A stretch of 64,000 nt of DNA, from contig CAXKVR010000936.1 of the NCBI GenBank assembly GCA_964058845.1, positions 5,001 through 69,000 on the forward strand, in the 5' to 3' direction. The first letter of the stretch is position 1. Each line of letters starts with the position of its first letter. The notes beneath the pieces were generated by a model. That model did not search any database, was not told where the DNA came from, and saw only the letters and a program-made list of their open reading frames with translations. The stretch comes from Carex sylvatica (Eukaryota; Streptophyta; Magnoliopsida; Poales; Cyperaceae). Of this stretch, positions 13,040 through 25,600 are shown piece by piece. The translations under genes and the position numbers were made by a program.

Positions 13040-13447
13040 GAGTTTGGCTAATATAACATCAGTGTCATTTCAGCTTATATAACACCAACTCTAAAATCTA
13101 TCAAATTGACTTCGAACGACTAATCCAAACCATTCAAACCGATTTATATTATAAGTGATGCGTTTACATACAATATTTTTATATTTTTGAGTTATTTTAG
13201 TATGAAATCAAGCGGTCAAAAGTGTGAGTTTTTAAGTTAATTCTAATACATTATTTTTTCAATATTTTGACCGCTTGATTTGATACTAAAATAACTCGAA
13301 ACTATAAAAAAAATTGTATGTAAACGCATCACTCATAACGTAAATCGGTTTGAACGGTTTGGATTAATTGTTCGAAGTCGATTTGATAGGTTTTAGAGTT
13401 GGTGTTATATAAGCTGAAATGACACTGATGTTATATTAGCCAAACTC
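13040..13447. mobile_element. Foldback Mutator-like MITE, 408 bp (left copy)
   Basis: Termini gagtttggc and gccaaactc begin inverted repeats of about 180 bp that leave only a short central loop, so a transcript would fold into a long hairpin. Flanks tagaaaagt at 13031-13039 and 13448-13456 are a perfect 9-bp target duplication, diagnostic of the Mutator superfamily. No transposase is present. A diverged relative lies at 60001-60240. Confidence 0.88.
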
Positions 13448-13878
13448 TAGAAAAGTGCTTCGTTAAAAATTACGAATACTGACAATGAGCCAATTAGCTT
13501 TCAAATTAATATGCTAAAAAAATAAGCATCTATGATAAATATTTTCAGGAATAACAGTTGAAATAAAATATTTTGGCCTCCATCGATCACATGCTAAAAA
13601 ATTTAACTAAGATTGTTGGTTGATTGTACAGCCACAAGCATATATATTTTCTATTACCTTGCAAGCCCAGTTTCTTTTAAAACAAAGAAGTAAAGTACAC
13701 AATTTGTATTGTTATTTTTCAAGGGTAAAACTTTTAAGTCCCCATAAAAAAATTACCAAATATATATTCTTGAATGGTCTAACTTGTAAAATTTTGTTCA
13801 AATAATCAAATTCCTTCTATAGTATATTTTTTTCCTCAACATCAATTGATCGCTGGTTCGAAGTTACCTTTTCTATTT

Positions 13879-14714
13879 AAGAATGTAAAACACGAATAAA
13901 GCATGAAAGATTTTAATCCTATCAATTATGAGAATATTTTCCAAATCTGGATGGAAATCAGATCGGTGGTAAAGATTTTCCATCACAGGTTTGGAAATAT
14001 ATTTTTCATTACAGGTTTGAAAAATCTTCTCATAATTATTCAGCAACTCCGAGTCATTAAAATCAATGTTATCATAATCAAACTGGACATCGATCCAATA
14101 AAACTTCGGGTCAACAGTTCACTGGTTGGACCAGTGATTCAACCGGTTCAATTACTGATTTTTTGTAAAACAATCACAACTTATAATTTTATGTCTAGGC
14201 CTTTACAAGAAAGAATGACAATTTTACAAAATGAACATTATAAGTTCAGAAAGTTTGCATGAAGGTTCTCATATACTAAATAACAGATCTAATACCAATA
14301 GCAGCAGCTAAATTGTCTGTTCTTTCCATATTTAAGGGGCAAATTGGCACGGAGGGGGAATGAAAGGGGAAATGAGAAAGGAGTGCCGAATTGTTTGTTC
14401 TTTCTATATTAGTTAGGGAAGAAAATGTAAGGAAAATTAACGAATTTGGAGAATTGCGCAAAATATGCATGGTTTATAAAATCTGTTTTGAACCGGATTT
14501 TTAAATCGGTTTGGTTCAGCGGCTTTATAAAAATTTGGTCGATTAAATAGGTTTTAAGCAGTCTATAAACATAACCAAATCGGACAAGTGATCGGTTCTG
14601 ATTTTTTTGATTTAACTGGTGGTCCGGTCCGATTCTGATAACACTGATTCAAATCAACTGTTTAAAATTTGAAAATAAAAAAAAGAATGTAAAACACGAA
14701 TAAAGCATGAAAGA
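13879..14714 (+). repeat. 32-bp direct repeat flanking a hAT insertion
   Basis: The sequence beginning aagaatgtaaaacacgaata and ending gcatgaaaga occurs at 13879-13910 and again at 14683-14714, 804 bp apart. The hAT element at 14064-14646 sits between the copies. It is too long for an ordinary target duplication, so it is more likely a small segmental duplication. The right arm carries the same arrangement. Confidence 0.75.
14064..14646. mobile_element. Non-autonomous hAT element, 583 bp (left copy)
   Basis: Inverted termini are caatgttatcataatc at 14064 and gattctgataacactg ending at 14646. The flanking octamers attaaaat (14056-14063) and attcaaat (14647-14654) match at 7 of 8 positions, as expected for an aged hAT target duplication. 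The interior has repeated aaccggtt/ccggtccg-type motifs. The 119- and 64-residue open frames that overlap it (13903-14262 and 14276-14470) cross transposon boundaries and are not credible genes. Confidence 0.8.
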
Positions 14715-14828
14715 CATGAGATTTTGAAACTTACAAAAGTATATATTATATATGATGCTTTAGTTTCGCTACTTATTTATTCTGGTTCCTGGGGTACACC
14801 TAAGTTGTTTGTATTTTCAATTCTGTAG

Positions 14829-14916
14829 GTGCAGGAAGTTGGCACATGCACTAGCTACTGATTTTCCTTAACTTGTGCTCAAATAGACAACTCAGCAGGA
14901 CAAAGAGAGGCTGTTG
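14829..14916 (+). pseudogene. Unidentified exon fragment A (left arm)
   Basis: An 88-bp stretch with splice-like borders: a pyrimidine tract and ctgtag before it, gttagtg after it. No frame gives a recognisable protein, and its one ATG is followed within two codons by a stop. It may be an untranslated exon. It lies upstream of, and on the same strand as, the Ca2+-ATPase-like exons. In the right arm its mirror copy follows a plausible first exon. Confidence 0.4.
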
Positions 14917-15094
14917 GTTAGTGTTACCTTTCCAGTTTCTTTTTTGGCTATATTTATTCCATTTCTCTTGACATTTTAAAAATGTTTGAAATATTGTAAC
15001 AATGAACCAAGCAGGTACTGTTTTTTAATAATGTGCAATTGAAATTCCATAAAAGTTGATCTCACATGGTTGCTATTGTCTTTTGAATTAAGAG

Positions 15095-15384
15095 GTGAGT
15101 GTCGAGTCAAGAACAGTAGATCCAAGCAGCAATGATGGGTTTTCAATTAGTTCAAAGGAATTACATTCTCTATCTAGGGAGCACAATCTTTCGTCTCTTC
15201 AACAGCTTGGAGGGGTATAATTCTCTTTCTATCAATTGTCCATGTCTCTCTTCTTTTTCTTTACATAAAATTAGAAACAAGTCATTTTTATGTTTGCTCA
15301 AATGCAGATAAATGGGACGTCCAAGTTATTGAAGAGTAACGTAGAGAAGGGTACAAGTGCTGATGCAGCAGAATTGCAACAAAG
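15095..15384 (+). pseudogene. ACA-type plasma-membrane Ca2+-ATPase fragment (left arm)
   Basis: Two exons. The first (15095-15214, exactly 40 codons) encodes a segment containing SKELHSLSREHNLSSLQQLGG. The second (15308-15384) continues INGTSKLLKSNVEKGTSADA. This matches the stretch just before the first membrane segments in plant autoinhibited Ca2+-ATPases of the ACA8/9/10 group, whose consensus runs roughly ...EQL..(S/T)R..N...LQ..GGV.G....LKTN.EKGI.G... . Both exons have AG acceptors. The first has a GT donor, but the second donor has lost its G (aaagtaac). None of the pump's catalytic or transmembrane parts is present, so no calcium transport is possible. The fragment is a captured or degenerated gene piece, mirrored at 41099-41388. 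Confidence 0.7.
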
Positions 15385-15546
15385 TAACTATATTTATAAC
15401 ATGTCCAAATGATCACCGATAGCTTCTTCCGTGTTCTCACAGTAACTTTTCAATTTTATAACCTATATTTTTCTTTGTAAATATTTTTTACTAAATTATT
15501 TGCTTTTTAAGGTGGTAATGCATTTTCTACTTGGCATCTATTTCAG

Positions 15547-15675
15547 AAACTGTCTGTTGCTCTTTCCCTTGTTAAGGAACCAGCCGCTCTTGGTGCAGTG
15601 CAAAATCACATAAACGAGCAAATTTTCTTTTCCCTAATTGATTCTTATGCAAAGCTCACTGTTGTAATTCCAAAG
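15547..15675 (+). pseudogene. Conserved-looking exon D, unidentified protein (left arm)
   Basis: A clean 129-bp exon (43 codons) with a tttcag acceptor and a gtattg donor, both in phase 0, open throughout. It encodes a mainly helical, leucine-rich stretch that includes KLSVALSLVKEPAAL, INEQIFFSLIDSYAKL and ends VVIPK. It resembles part of a HEAT/ARM-like helical protein, but I cannot name the family. Downstream, after a 317-bp intron-like gap, comes the first copy of the 69-bp exon-like block of the satellite, also in phase 0. Exon D and that block may therefore come from one gene. The mirror copy at 40808-40936 differs at only a few positions. Confidence 0.55.
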
Positions 15676-15992
15676 GTATTGCTGGATTCTTGCACATATT
15701 TAAGGAAGTTAGAATGTGAACGATTTCTATCAGGATACATCATTAGTGTTCACTTTGGGTTCATGTCTACTAAACATAAACATAAACGATTTCTGGATTC
15801 TTACACATATTCCTTGCGGTTACTTTTTTACTTGCACGGTTATTTCTTTCCTTTTTGGCTGTGTCGTGTACCTGTCCGGTAGAAGTCAGCAAAGGCTGAC
15901 TTGGCCTTTACTTATTGGAGTTGATAGGTCTTTCTTATAGTTTTTGTTTTTCAAATGGTCATATCTCACGATCTTTACTTTTGTTCATGTAG

Positions 15993-16061
15993 ATGGAGCT
16001 CTTCTTGGAGTGGGCTGCTTTCGTGACACGGCACGCATCCAACAACCGTGACTTCCTTGCG
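15993..16061 (+). pseudogene. Exon-like block E, first copy in the satellite
   Basis: A 69-bp block, 23 codons from ATGGAGCTC to CTTGCG, preceded by a textbook acceptor (pyrimidine-rich, tgttcatgtag). It reads MELFLEWAAF-VTRHASNNRDFLA, a helix-like conserved-looking peptide that I cannot assign to a family. It stays open for a few codons more before a stop. A possible donor is gtttct directly after it, or gtataag seven bases on. Later units mostly change the latter to ttataag or ctataag, removing that GT. Across the units most differences fall at only a few positions (for example GTG-ACA against CTG-AAA). This block anchors the gene-derived reading of the whole satellite. Confidence 0.5.
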
Positions 16062-16442
16062 GTTTCTCGTATAAGATAAGTCTGCTTCACAATATATCTT
16101 TCCTTGTTTAGTTGCACGGTTATTTCTTTCCCTTTTGGCTGTGTCGTGTACCTGTCCGGTAGAAGTCAGCAAAAGCTGAGTTGGCCTTTACTTATTGGAG
16201 TTGATAGGTCTTTCTTATAGTTTTTGTTTTTCAAATGGTCATATCTCACGATCTTTACTTTTGTTCATGTAGATGGAGCTCTTCTTGGAGTGGGCTGCTT
16301 TCGTGACACGGCACGCATCCAACAACCGTGACTTCCTTGCGGTTTCTCGTATAAGATAAGTCTGCTTCACAATATATCGTTCCTTGTTTAGTTGCACGGT
16401 TATTTCTTTCCCTTTTGGCTGTGTCGTGCACCTGTCCGGTAG

Positions 16443-16462
16443 AAGTCAGCAAAAGCTGACTT
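16443..16462. repeat. Conserved hairpin in the 280-bp unit (example)
   Basis: aagtcagc-aaaa-gctgactt is a perfect 8-bp stem with a 4-base loop. The same element recurs in most units of both arrays, every 280 bp. Several outer left units carry gctgag instead, which weakens the last stem pairs, and a few have gcaaagg or ggaaaag variants. Confidence 0.85.
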
Positions 16463-19400
16463 GGCCTTTACTTATTGGAGTTGATAGGTCTTTCTTATAG
16501 TTTTTGTTTTTCAAATGGTCATATCTCACGATCTTTACTTTTGTTCATGTAGATGGAGCTCTTCTTGGAGTGGGCTGCTTTCCTGACACGGCACGCATCC
16601 AACAACCGTGACTTCCTTGCGGTTTCTCGTATAAGATAAGTCTGCTTCACAATATATCCTTCCTTTTTTAGTTGCACGGTTATTTCTTTTCCTTTTGGCT
16701 GTGTCGTGCACCTGTCCGGTAGAAGTCAGCAAAAGCTGACTTGGCCTTTACTTGTTGGAGTTGATAGGTCTTTCTTATAGTTTTTGTTTTTCAAATGGTC
16801 ATATCTCACGATCTTTACTTTTGTTCATGTAGATGGAGCTCTTCTTGGAGTGGGCTGCTTTCGTGACACGGCACGCATCCAACAACCGTGACTTCCTTGC
16901 GGTTTCTCGTATAAGATAAGTCTGCTTCACAATATATCTTTCCTTGTTTAGTTGCATGGTTATTTCTTTCCCTTTTGGCTGTGTCGTGTACCTGTCCGGT
17001 AGAAGTCAGCAAAAGCTGAGTTGGCCTTTACTTATTGGAGTTGATAGGTCTTTCTTATAGTTTTTGTTTTTCAAATGGTCATATCTCACGATCTTTACTT
17101 TTGTTCATGTAGATGGAGCTCTTCTTGGAGTGGGCTGCTTTCCTGACACGGCACGCATCCAACAACCGTGACTTCCTTGCGGTTTCTCGTATAAGATAAG
17201 TCTGCTTCACAATATATCTTTCCTTGTTTAGTTGCACGGTTATTTCTTTCCCTTTTGGCTGTGTCGTGTACCTGTCCGGTAGAAGTCAGCAAAAGCTGAG
17301 TTGGCCTTTACTTATTGGAGTTGATAGGTCTTTCTTATAGTTTTTGTTTTTCAAATGGTCATATCTCACGATCTTTACTTTTGTTCATGTAGATCGAGCT
17401 CTTCTTGGAGTGGGCTGCTTTCGTGACACGGCACGCATCCAACAACCGTGACTTCCTTGCGGTTTCTCGTATAAGATAAGTCTGCTTCACAATATATCTT
17501 TCCTTGTTTAGTTGCACGGTTATTTCTTTCCCTTTTGGCTGTGTCGTGTACCTGTCCGGTAGAAGTCAGCAAAAGCTGAGTTGGCCTTTACTTATTGGAG
17601 TTGATAGGTCTTTCTTATAGTTTTTGTTTTTCAAATGGTCATATCTCACGATCTTTACTTTTGTTCATGTAGATGGAGCTCTTCTTGGAGTGGGCTGCTT
17701 TCCTGACACGGCACGCATCCAACAACCGTGACTTCCTTGCGGTTTCTCTTATAAGATAAGTCTGCTTCACAATATATCCTTCCTATTTTAGTTGCACGGT
17801 TATTTGTTTCCCTTTTGGCTGTGTCGTGTACCTGTCCGGTAGAAGTCAGCAAAAGCTGACTTGGCCTTTACTTATTGGAGTTGATAGGTCTTTCTTATAG
17901 TTTTTGTTTTTCAAATGGTCATATCTCACGATCTTTACTTTTGTTCATGTAGATGGAGCTCTTCTTGGAGTGGGCTGCTTTCCTGACACGGCACGCATCC
18001 AACAACCGTGACTTCCTTGCGGTTTCTCGTATAAGATAAGTCTGCTTCACAATATATCTTTCCTTGTTTAGTTGCACGGTTATTTCTTTCCCTTTTGGCT
18101 GTGTCGTGTACCTGTCCGGTAGAAGTCAGCAAAAGCTGACTTGGCCTTTACTTATTGGAGTTGATAGGTCTTTCTTATAGGTTTTGTTTTTCAAATGGTC
18201 ATATCTCACGATCTTTACTTTTGTTCATGTATATGGAGCTCTTTTTGGAGTGGGCTGCTTGCGTGACACGGCACGCATCCAACAACCGTGACTTCCTTGC
18301 GGTTTCTCGTATAAGATAAGTCTGCTTCACAATATATCTTTCCTTGTTTAGTTGCACGGTTATTTCTTTCCCTTTTGGCTGTGTCGTGTACCTGTCCGGT
18401 AGAAGTCAGCAAAGGCTGAGTTGGCCTTTACTTATTGGAGTTGATAGGTCTTTCTTATAGTTTTTGTTTTTCAAATGGTCATATCTCACGATCTTTACTT
18501 TTGTTCATGTAGATGGAGCTCTTCTTGGAGTGGGCTGCTTTCGTGACACGGCACGCATCCAACAACCGTGACTTCCTTGCGGTTTCTCTTATAAGATAAG
18601 TCTGCTTCACAATATATCCTTCCTATTTTAGTTGCACGGTTATTTGTTTCCCTTTTGGCTGTGTCGTGTACCTGTCCGGTAGAAGTCAGCAAAAGCTGAC
18701 TTGGCCTTTACTTATTGGAGTTGATAGGTCTTTCTTATAGGTTTTGTTTTTCAAATGGTCATATCTCACGATCTTTACTTTTGTTCATGTAGATGGAGCT
18801 CTTCTTGGAGTGGGCTGCTTTCGTGACACGGCACGCATCCAACAACCGTGACTTCCTTGCGGTTTCTCTTATAAGATAAGTCTGCTTCACAATATATCCT
18901 TCCTATTTTAGTTGCACGGTTATTTGTTTCCCTTTTGGCTGTGTCGTGTACCTGTCCGGTAGAAGTCAGCAAAAGCTGACTTGGCCTTTACTTATTGGAG
19001 TTGATAGGTCTTTCTTATAGGTTTTGTTTTTCAAATGGTCATATCTCACGATCTTTACTTTTGTTCATGTAGATGGAGCTCTTTTTGGAGTGGGCTGCTT
19101 GCGTGACACGGCACGCATCCAACAACCGTGACTTCCTTGCGGTTTCTCTTATAAGATAAGTCTGCTTCACAATATATCCTTCCTATTTTAGTTGCACAGT
19201 TATTTCTTTCCCTTTTGGCTGTGTCGTGTACCTGTCCGGTAGAAGTCAGCAAAAGCTGAATTGGCCTTTACGTGTTGGAGTTGATAGGTCTTTCTTATAG
19301 TTTTTGTTTTTCAAATGGTCATATCTAACGATCTTTACTTTTGTTCATGTAGATGGAGCTCTTCTTGGAGTGGGCTGCTTTCCTGAAACGGCACGCATCC

Positions 19401-19920
19401 AACAACCGTGACTTCCTTGCGGTTTCTCCTATAAGATAAGTCTCCTTCACAATATATCCTTCCTATTTTAGTTGCACAGTTATTTCTTTCCCTTTTGGCT
19501 GTGTCGTGTACCTGTCCAGTAGAAGTCAGCAAAAGCTGAATTGGCCTTTACGTGTTGGAGTTGATAGGTCTTTCTTATAGTTTTTGTTTTTCAAATCTTT
19601 CTTATAGTTTTTGTTTTTCAAATGGTCATATCTCACGATCTTTACTTTTGTTCATGTAGATGGAGCTCTTCTTGGAGTGGGCTGCTTTCCTGAAACGGCA
19701 CGCATCCAACAACCGTGACTTCCTTGCGGTTTCTCCTATAAGATAAGTCTCCTTCACAATATATCCTTCCTTTTTAAGTTGCACGGTTATTTCTTTCGTT
19801 TTTGGCTGTGTCGTGTACCTGTCCGGTAGAAGTCAGCAAAAGCTGACTTGGCCTTTACTTATTGGAGTTGATAGGTCTTTCTTATAGTTTTTGTTTTTCA
19901 AATGGTCATATCACACGATC

Positions 19921-22670
19921 TTTACTTTTGTTCATGTAGATGGAGCTCTTCTTGGAGTGGGCTGCTTTCGTGACACGGCACGCATCCAACAACCGTGACT
20001 TCCTTGCGGTTTCTCCTATAAGATAAGTCTCCTTCACAATATGTCCTTCCTATTTTAGTTGCACGGTTATTTCTTTCCTTTTTGGCTGTGTCGTGTACCT
20101 GTCCGGTAGAAGTCAGCAAAGGCTGACTTGGCCTTTACTTATTGGAATTGATAGGTCTTTCTTATAGTTTTTGTTTTTCAAATGGTCATATCTCACGATC
20201 TTTACTTTTGTTCATGTAGATGGAGCTCTTCTTGGAGTGGGCTGCTTTCCTGAAACGGCACGCATCCAACAACCGTGACTTCCTTGCGGTTTCTCCTATA
20301 AGATAAGTCTCATTCACAATATATCCTTCCTTTTTAATTGCACGGTTATTTCTTTCATTTTTGGCTGTGTCGTGTACCTGTCCGGTAGAAGTCAGCAAAA
20401 GCTGACTTGGCCTTTACTTATTGGAGTTGATAGGTCTTTCTTATAATTTTTGTTTTTCAAATGGTCATATCTCACGATCTTTACTTTTGTTCATGTAGAT
20501 GGAGCTCTTCTTGTAGTGGCCTGCTTTCGTGACACGGCACGCATCCAACAACCGTGACTTCCTTGCGGTTTCTCGTATAAGATAAGTCTGCTTCACAATA
20601 TATCTTTCCTTGTTTAGTTGCACGGTTATTTCTTTCCCTTTTGGCTGTGTCGTGTACCTGTCCGGTAGAAGTCAGCAAAAGCTGACTTGGCCTTTACGTG
20701 TTGGAGTTGATAGGTCTTTCTTATAGTTTTTGTTTTTCAAATGGTCATATCTCACGATCTTTACTTTTGTTCATGTAGATGGAGCTCTTCTTGGAGTGGG
20801 CTGCTTTCCTGAAACGGCACGCATCCAACAAACGTGACTTCCTTGCGGTTTCTCGTATAAGATAAGTCTCCTTCACAATATATCTTTCCTTTTTTAGTTG
20901 CACGGTTATTTCTTTCGTTTTTGGCTGTGTCGTGTACCTGTCCGGTAGAAGTCAGGAAAAGCTGACTTGGCCTTTACTTATTGGAGTTGATAGGTCTTTC
21001 TTATAGGTTTTGTTTTTCAAATTGTCATATCTCACGATCTTTACTTTTGTTCATGTAGATGGAGCTCTTCTTGGAGTGGGCTGCTTTCGTGACACGGCAC
21101 GCATCCAACAACCGTGACTTCCTTGCGGTTTCTCTTATAAGATAAGTCTGCTTCACAATATATCCTTTCTTATTTAGTTGCACGGTTATTTCTTTCCCTT
21201 TTGGCTGTGTCGTGTACCTGTCCGGTAGAAGTCAGCAAAAGCTGACTTGGCCTTTACTTATTGGAGTTGATAGGTCTTTCTTATAGGTTTTGTTTTTCAA
21301 ATGGTCATATGTCACGATCTTTACTTTAGTTCATGTAGATGGAGCTCTTCTTGGAGTGGGCTGCTTTCGTGACACGGCACGCATCCAACAACAGTGACTT
21401 CCTTGCGGTTTCTCTTATAAGATAAGTCTCCTTCACAATATATCCTTCCTTTTTTAGTTGCACGGTTATTTCTTTCTCTTTTGGCTGTGTCGTGTACCTG
21501 TCCGGTAGAAGTCAGCAAAAGCTGACTTGGCCTTTACTTATTGGAGTTGATAGGTCTTTCTTATAGTTTTTGTTTTTCAAATGGTCATATCTCACGATCT
21601 TTACTTTTGTTCATGTAGATGGAGCTCTTCTTGGAGTGGGCTGCTTTCGTGACACGGCACGCATCCAACAACCGTGACTTCCTTGCGGTTTCTCCTATAA
21701 GATAAGTCTCCTTCACAATATGTCCTTCCTATTTTAGTTGCACGGTTATTTCTTTCCTTTTTGGCTGTGTCGTGTACCTGTCCGGTAGAAGTCAGCAAAG
21801 GCTGACTTGGCCTTTACTTATTGGAATTGATAGGTCTTTCTTATAGTTTTTGTTTTTCAAATGGTCATATCTCACGATCTTTACTTTTGTTCATGTAGAT
21901 GGAGCTCTTCTTGGAGTGGGCTGCTTTCCTGAAACGGCACGCATCCAACAACCGTGACTTCCTTGCGGTTTCTCCTATAAGATAAGTCTCATTCACAATA
22001 TATCCTTCCTTTTTAATTGCACGGTTATTTCTTTCATTTTTGGCTGTGTCGTGTACCTGTCCGGTAGAAGTCAGCAAAAGCTGACTTGGCCTTTACTTAT
22101 TGGAGTTGATAGGTCTTTCTTATAATTTTTGTTTTTCAAATGGTCATATCTCACGATCTTTACTTTTGTTCATGTAGATGGAGCTCTTCTTGTAGTGGCC
22201 TGCTTTCGTGACACGGCACGCATCCAACAACCGTGACTTCCTTGCGGTTTCTCGTATAAGATAAGTCTGCTTCACAATATATCTTTCCTTGTTTAGTTGC
22301 ACGGTTATTTCTTTCCCTTTTGGCTGTGTCGTGTACCTGTCCGGTAGAAGTCAGCAAAAGCTGACTTGGCCTTTACGTGTTGGAGTTGATAGGTCTTTCT
22401 TATAGTTTTTGTTTTTCAAATGGTCATATCTCACGATCTTTACTTTTGTTCATGTAGATGGAGCTCTTCTTGGAGTGGGCTGCTTTCCTGAAACGGCACG
22501 CATCCAACAAACGTGACTTCCTTGCGGTTTCTCGTATAAGATAAGTCTCCTTCACAATATATCTTTCCTTTTTTAGTTGCACGGTTATTTCTTTCGTTTT
22601 TGGCTGTGTCGTGTACCTGTCCGGTAGAAGTCAGGAAAAGCTGACTTGGCCTTTACTTATTGGAGTTGAT
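19921..22670. repeat. Higher-order duplication in left array (spacing 1,679 bp)
   Basis: A block of about four units starting at 19921 recurs at 21600 with the same private variants: tgtccttcc, ttttaattgcacgg with a 1-bp deletion, and the tgtagtggcctgc unit. The spacing is six units minus one base. A further two-unit repeat with 560-bp spacing is seen at 23560/24120, with private variant gagtttttcttgg. These indicate unequal exchange of multi-unit blocks. Confidence 0.8.
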
Positions 22671-25600
22671 AGGTCTTTCTTATAGGTTTTGTTTTTCAAA
22701 TGGTCATATGTCACGATCTTTACTTTAGTTCATGTAGATGGAGCTCTTCTTGGAGTGGGCTGCTTTCGTGACACGGCACGCATCCAACAACCGTGACTTC
22801 CTTGCGGTTTCTCTTATAAGATAAGTCTGCTTCACAATATATCCTTCCTTTTTTAATTGCACGGTTATTTCTTTCTCTTTTGGCCGTGTCGTGTACCTGT
22901 CCGGTAGAAGTCAGCAAAAGCTGACTTGGCCTTTACTTATTGGAGTTGATAGGTCTTTCTTATAGTTTTTGTTTTTCAAATGGTCATATCTCACGATCTT
23001 TACTTTTGTTCATGTAGATGGAGCTCTTCTTGGAGTGGGCTGCTTTTCCGAAACGGCACGCATCCAACAACCGTGACTTCCTTGCGGTTTCTCCTATAAG
23101 ATAAGTCTTCTTCACAATATATTCTTCCTTTTTTAGTTGCACGGTTATTTCTTTCCATTTTGGCTGTGTCGTGGACCTGTCCGGTAGAAGTCAGCAAAAG
23201 CTGACTTGGCCTTTACTTATTGGAGTTGATAGGTTTTTCTTATAGTTTTTGTTTTTCAAATGGTCATATCTCACGATCTTTACTTTTGTTCATGTAGATG
23301 GAGCTCTTCTTGTAGTGGCCTGCTTTCGTGACACGGCACGCATCCAACAACCGTGACTTCCTTGCGGTTTCTCGTATAACATAAGTCTGCTTCACAATAT
23401 ATCTTTCCTTGTTTAGTTGCACGGTTATTTCTTTCCCTTTTGGCTGTGTCGTGTACCTGTCCGGTAGAAGTCAGCAAATGCTGACTTGGCCTTTACGTGT
23501 TGGAGTTGATAGGTCTTTCTTATAGTTTTTGTTTTTCAAATGGTCATATCTCACGATCTTTACTTTTGTTCATGTAGATGGAGTTTTTCTTGGAGTGGGC
23601 TGCTTTCCTGAAACGGCACGCATCCAACAACCGTGACTTCCTTGCGATTTCCCCAATAAGATAAGTCTCCTTCACAATATATCCTTCCTTTTTTAATTGC
23701 ACGGTTATTTCTTTCGTTTTTGGCTGTGTCGTGTACCTGTCCGGTAGAAGTCAGCAAAAGCTGACTTGGCCTTTACTTATTGGAGTTGATAGGTCTTTCT
23801 TATAGTTTTTGTTTTTCAAATGGTCATATCTCACGATCTTTACTTTTGTTCATGTAGATGGAGCTCTTCTTGGAGTGGGCTGCTTTCCTGAAACGGCACG
23901 CATCCAACAACCGTGACTTCCTTGCGGTTTCTCCTATAAGATAAGTCTCCTTCACAATATATCCTTCCTTTTTAAGTTGCACGGTTATTTCTTTCCCTTT
24001 TGGCTGTGTCGTGTACCTGTCCGGTAGAAGTCAGCAAATGCTGACTTGGCCTTTACGTGTTGGAGTTGATAGGTCTTTCTTATAGTTTTTGTTTTTCAAA
24101 TGGTCATATCTCACGATCTTTACTTTTGTTCATGTAGATGGAGTTTTTCTTGGAGTGGGCTGCTTTCCTGAAACGGCACGCATCCAACAACCGTGACTTC
24201 CTTGCGATTTCCCCAATAAGATAAGTCTCCTTCACAATATATCCTTCCTTTTTTAATTGCACGGTTATTTCTTTCGTTTTTGGCTGTGTCGTGTACCTGT
24301 CCGGTAGAAGTCAGCAAAAGCTGACTTGGCCTTTACTTATTGGAGTTGATAGGTCTTTCTTATAGTTTTTGTTTTTCAAATGGTCATATCTCACGATCTT
24401 TACTTTTGTTCATGTAGATGGAGCTCTTCTTGGAGTGGGCTGCTTTCCTGAAACGGCACGCATCCAACAACCGTGACTTCCTTGCGGTTTCTCCTATAAG
24501 ATAAGTCTCCTTCACAATATATCCTTCCCTTTTAAGTTGCACGGTTATTTCTTTCGTTTTTGGCTGTGTCGTGTACCTGTCCGGTAGAAGTCAGCAAAAG
24601 CTGACTTGGCCTTTACTTATTGCAGTTGATAGGTCTTTCTTATAGGTTTTGTTTTTCAAATGGTCATATGTCACGATCTTTACTTTAGTTCATGTAGATG
24701 GAGCTCTTCTTGGAGTGGGCTGCTTTCGTGACACGGCACGCATCCAACAACCGTGACTTCCTTGCGGTTTCTCTTATAAGATAAGTCTGCTTCACAATAT
24801 ATCCTTCCTTTTTTAATTGCACGGTTATTTCTTTCTCTTTTGGCCGTGTCGTGTACCTGTCCGGTAGAAGTCAGCAAAAGCTGACTTGGCCTTTACTTAT
24901 TGGAGTTGATAGGTCTTTCTTATAGGTTTTGTTTTTCAAATGGTCATATCTCACGATCTTTACTTTTGTTCATGTAGATGGAGCTCTTTTTGGAGTGGGC
25001 TGCTTCCGTGACACGGCACGCATCCAACAACCGTGACTTACTTGCGGTTTCTCTTATAAGATAAGTCTGCTTCACAATATATCCTTCCTTTTTTAATTGC
25101 ACGGTTATTTCTTTTCCTTTTGGTTGTGTCGTGTACCTGTCCGGTAGAAGTCAGCAAAAGCTGACTTAGCCTTTACTTATTGGAGTTGATAGGTCTTTCT
25201 TATAGTTTTTGTTTTTCAAATGGTCATATCTCACGATCTTTACTTTTGTTCATGTAGATGGAGCTCTTCTTGTAGTGGGCTGCTTTCGTGAAACGGCACG
25301 CATCCAACAACCGTGACTTCCTTGCGGTTTCTCTTATAAGATAAGTCTGCTTCACAATATATCCTTCCTTTTTTAATTGCACGGTTATTTCTTTCTCTTT
25401 TGGCCGTGTCGTGTACCTGTCCGGTAGAAGTCAGCAAAAGCTGACTTGGCCTTTACTTATTGGAGTTGATAGGTCTTTCTTATAGTTTTTGTTTTTCAAA
25501 TGGTCATATCTCACGATCTTTACTTTTGTTCATGTAGATGGAGCTCTTCTTGTAGTGGCCTGCATTCGTGACACGGCACGCATCCAACAACCGTGACTTC

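Noticed and set aside
13903..14262. 119-residue protein present in both palindrome arms
   Set aside because: It runs across the hAT element boundary and its flank. Identity between arms reflects the inverted duplication, not selection on the protein.
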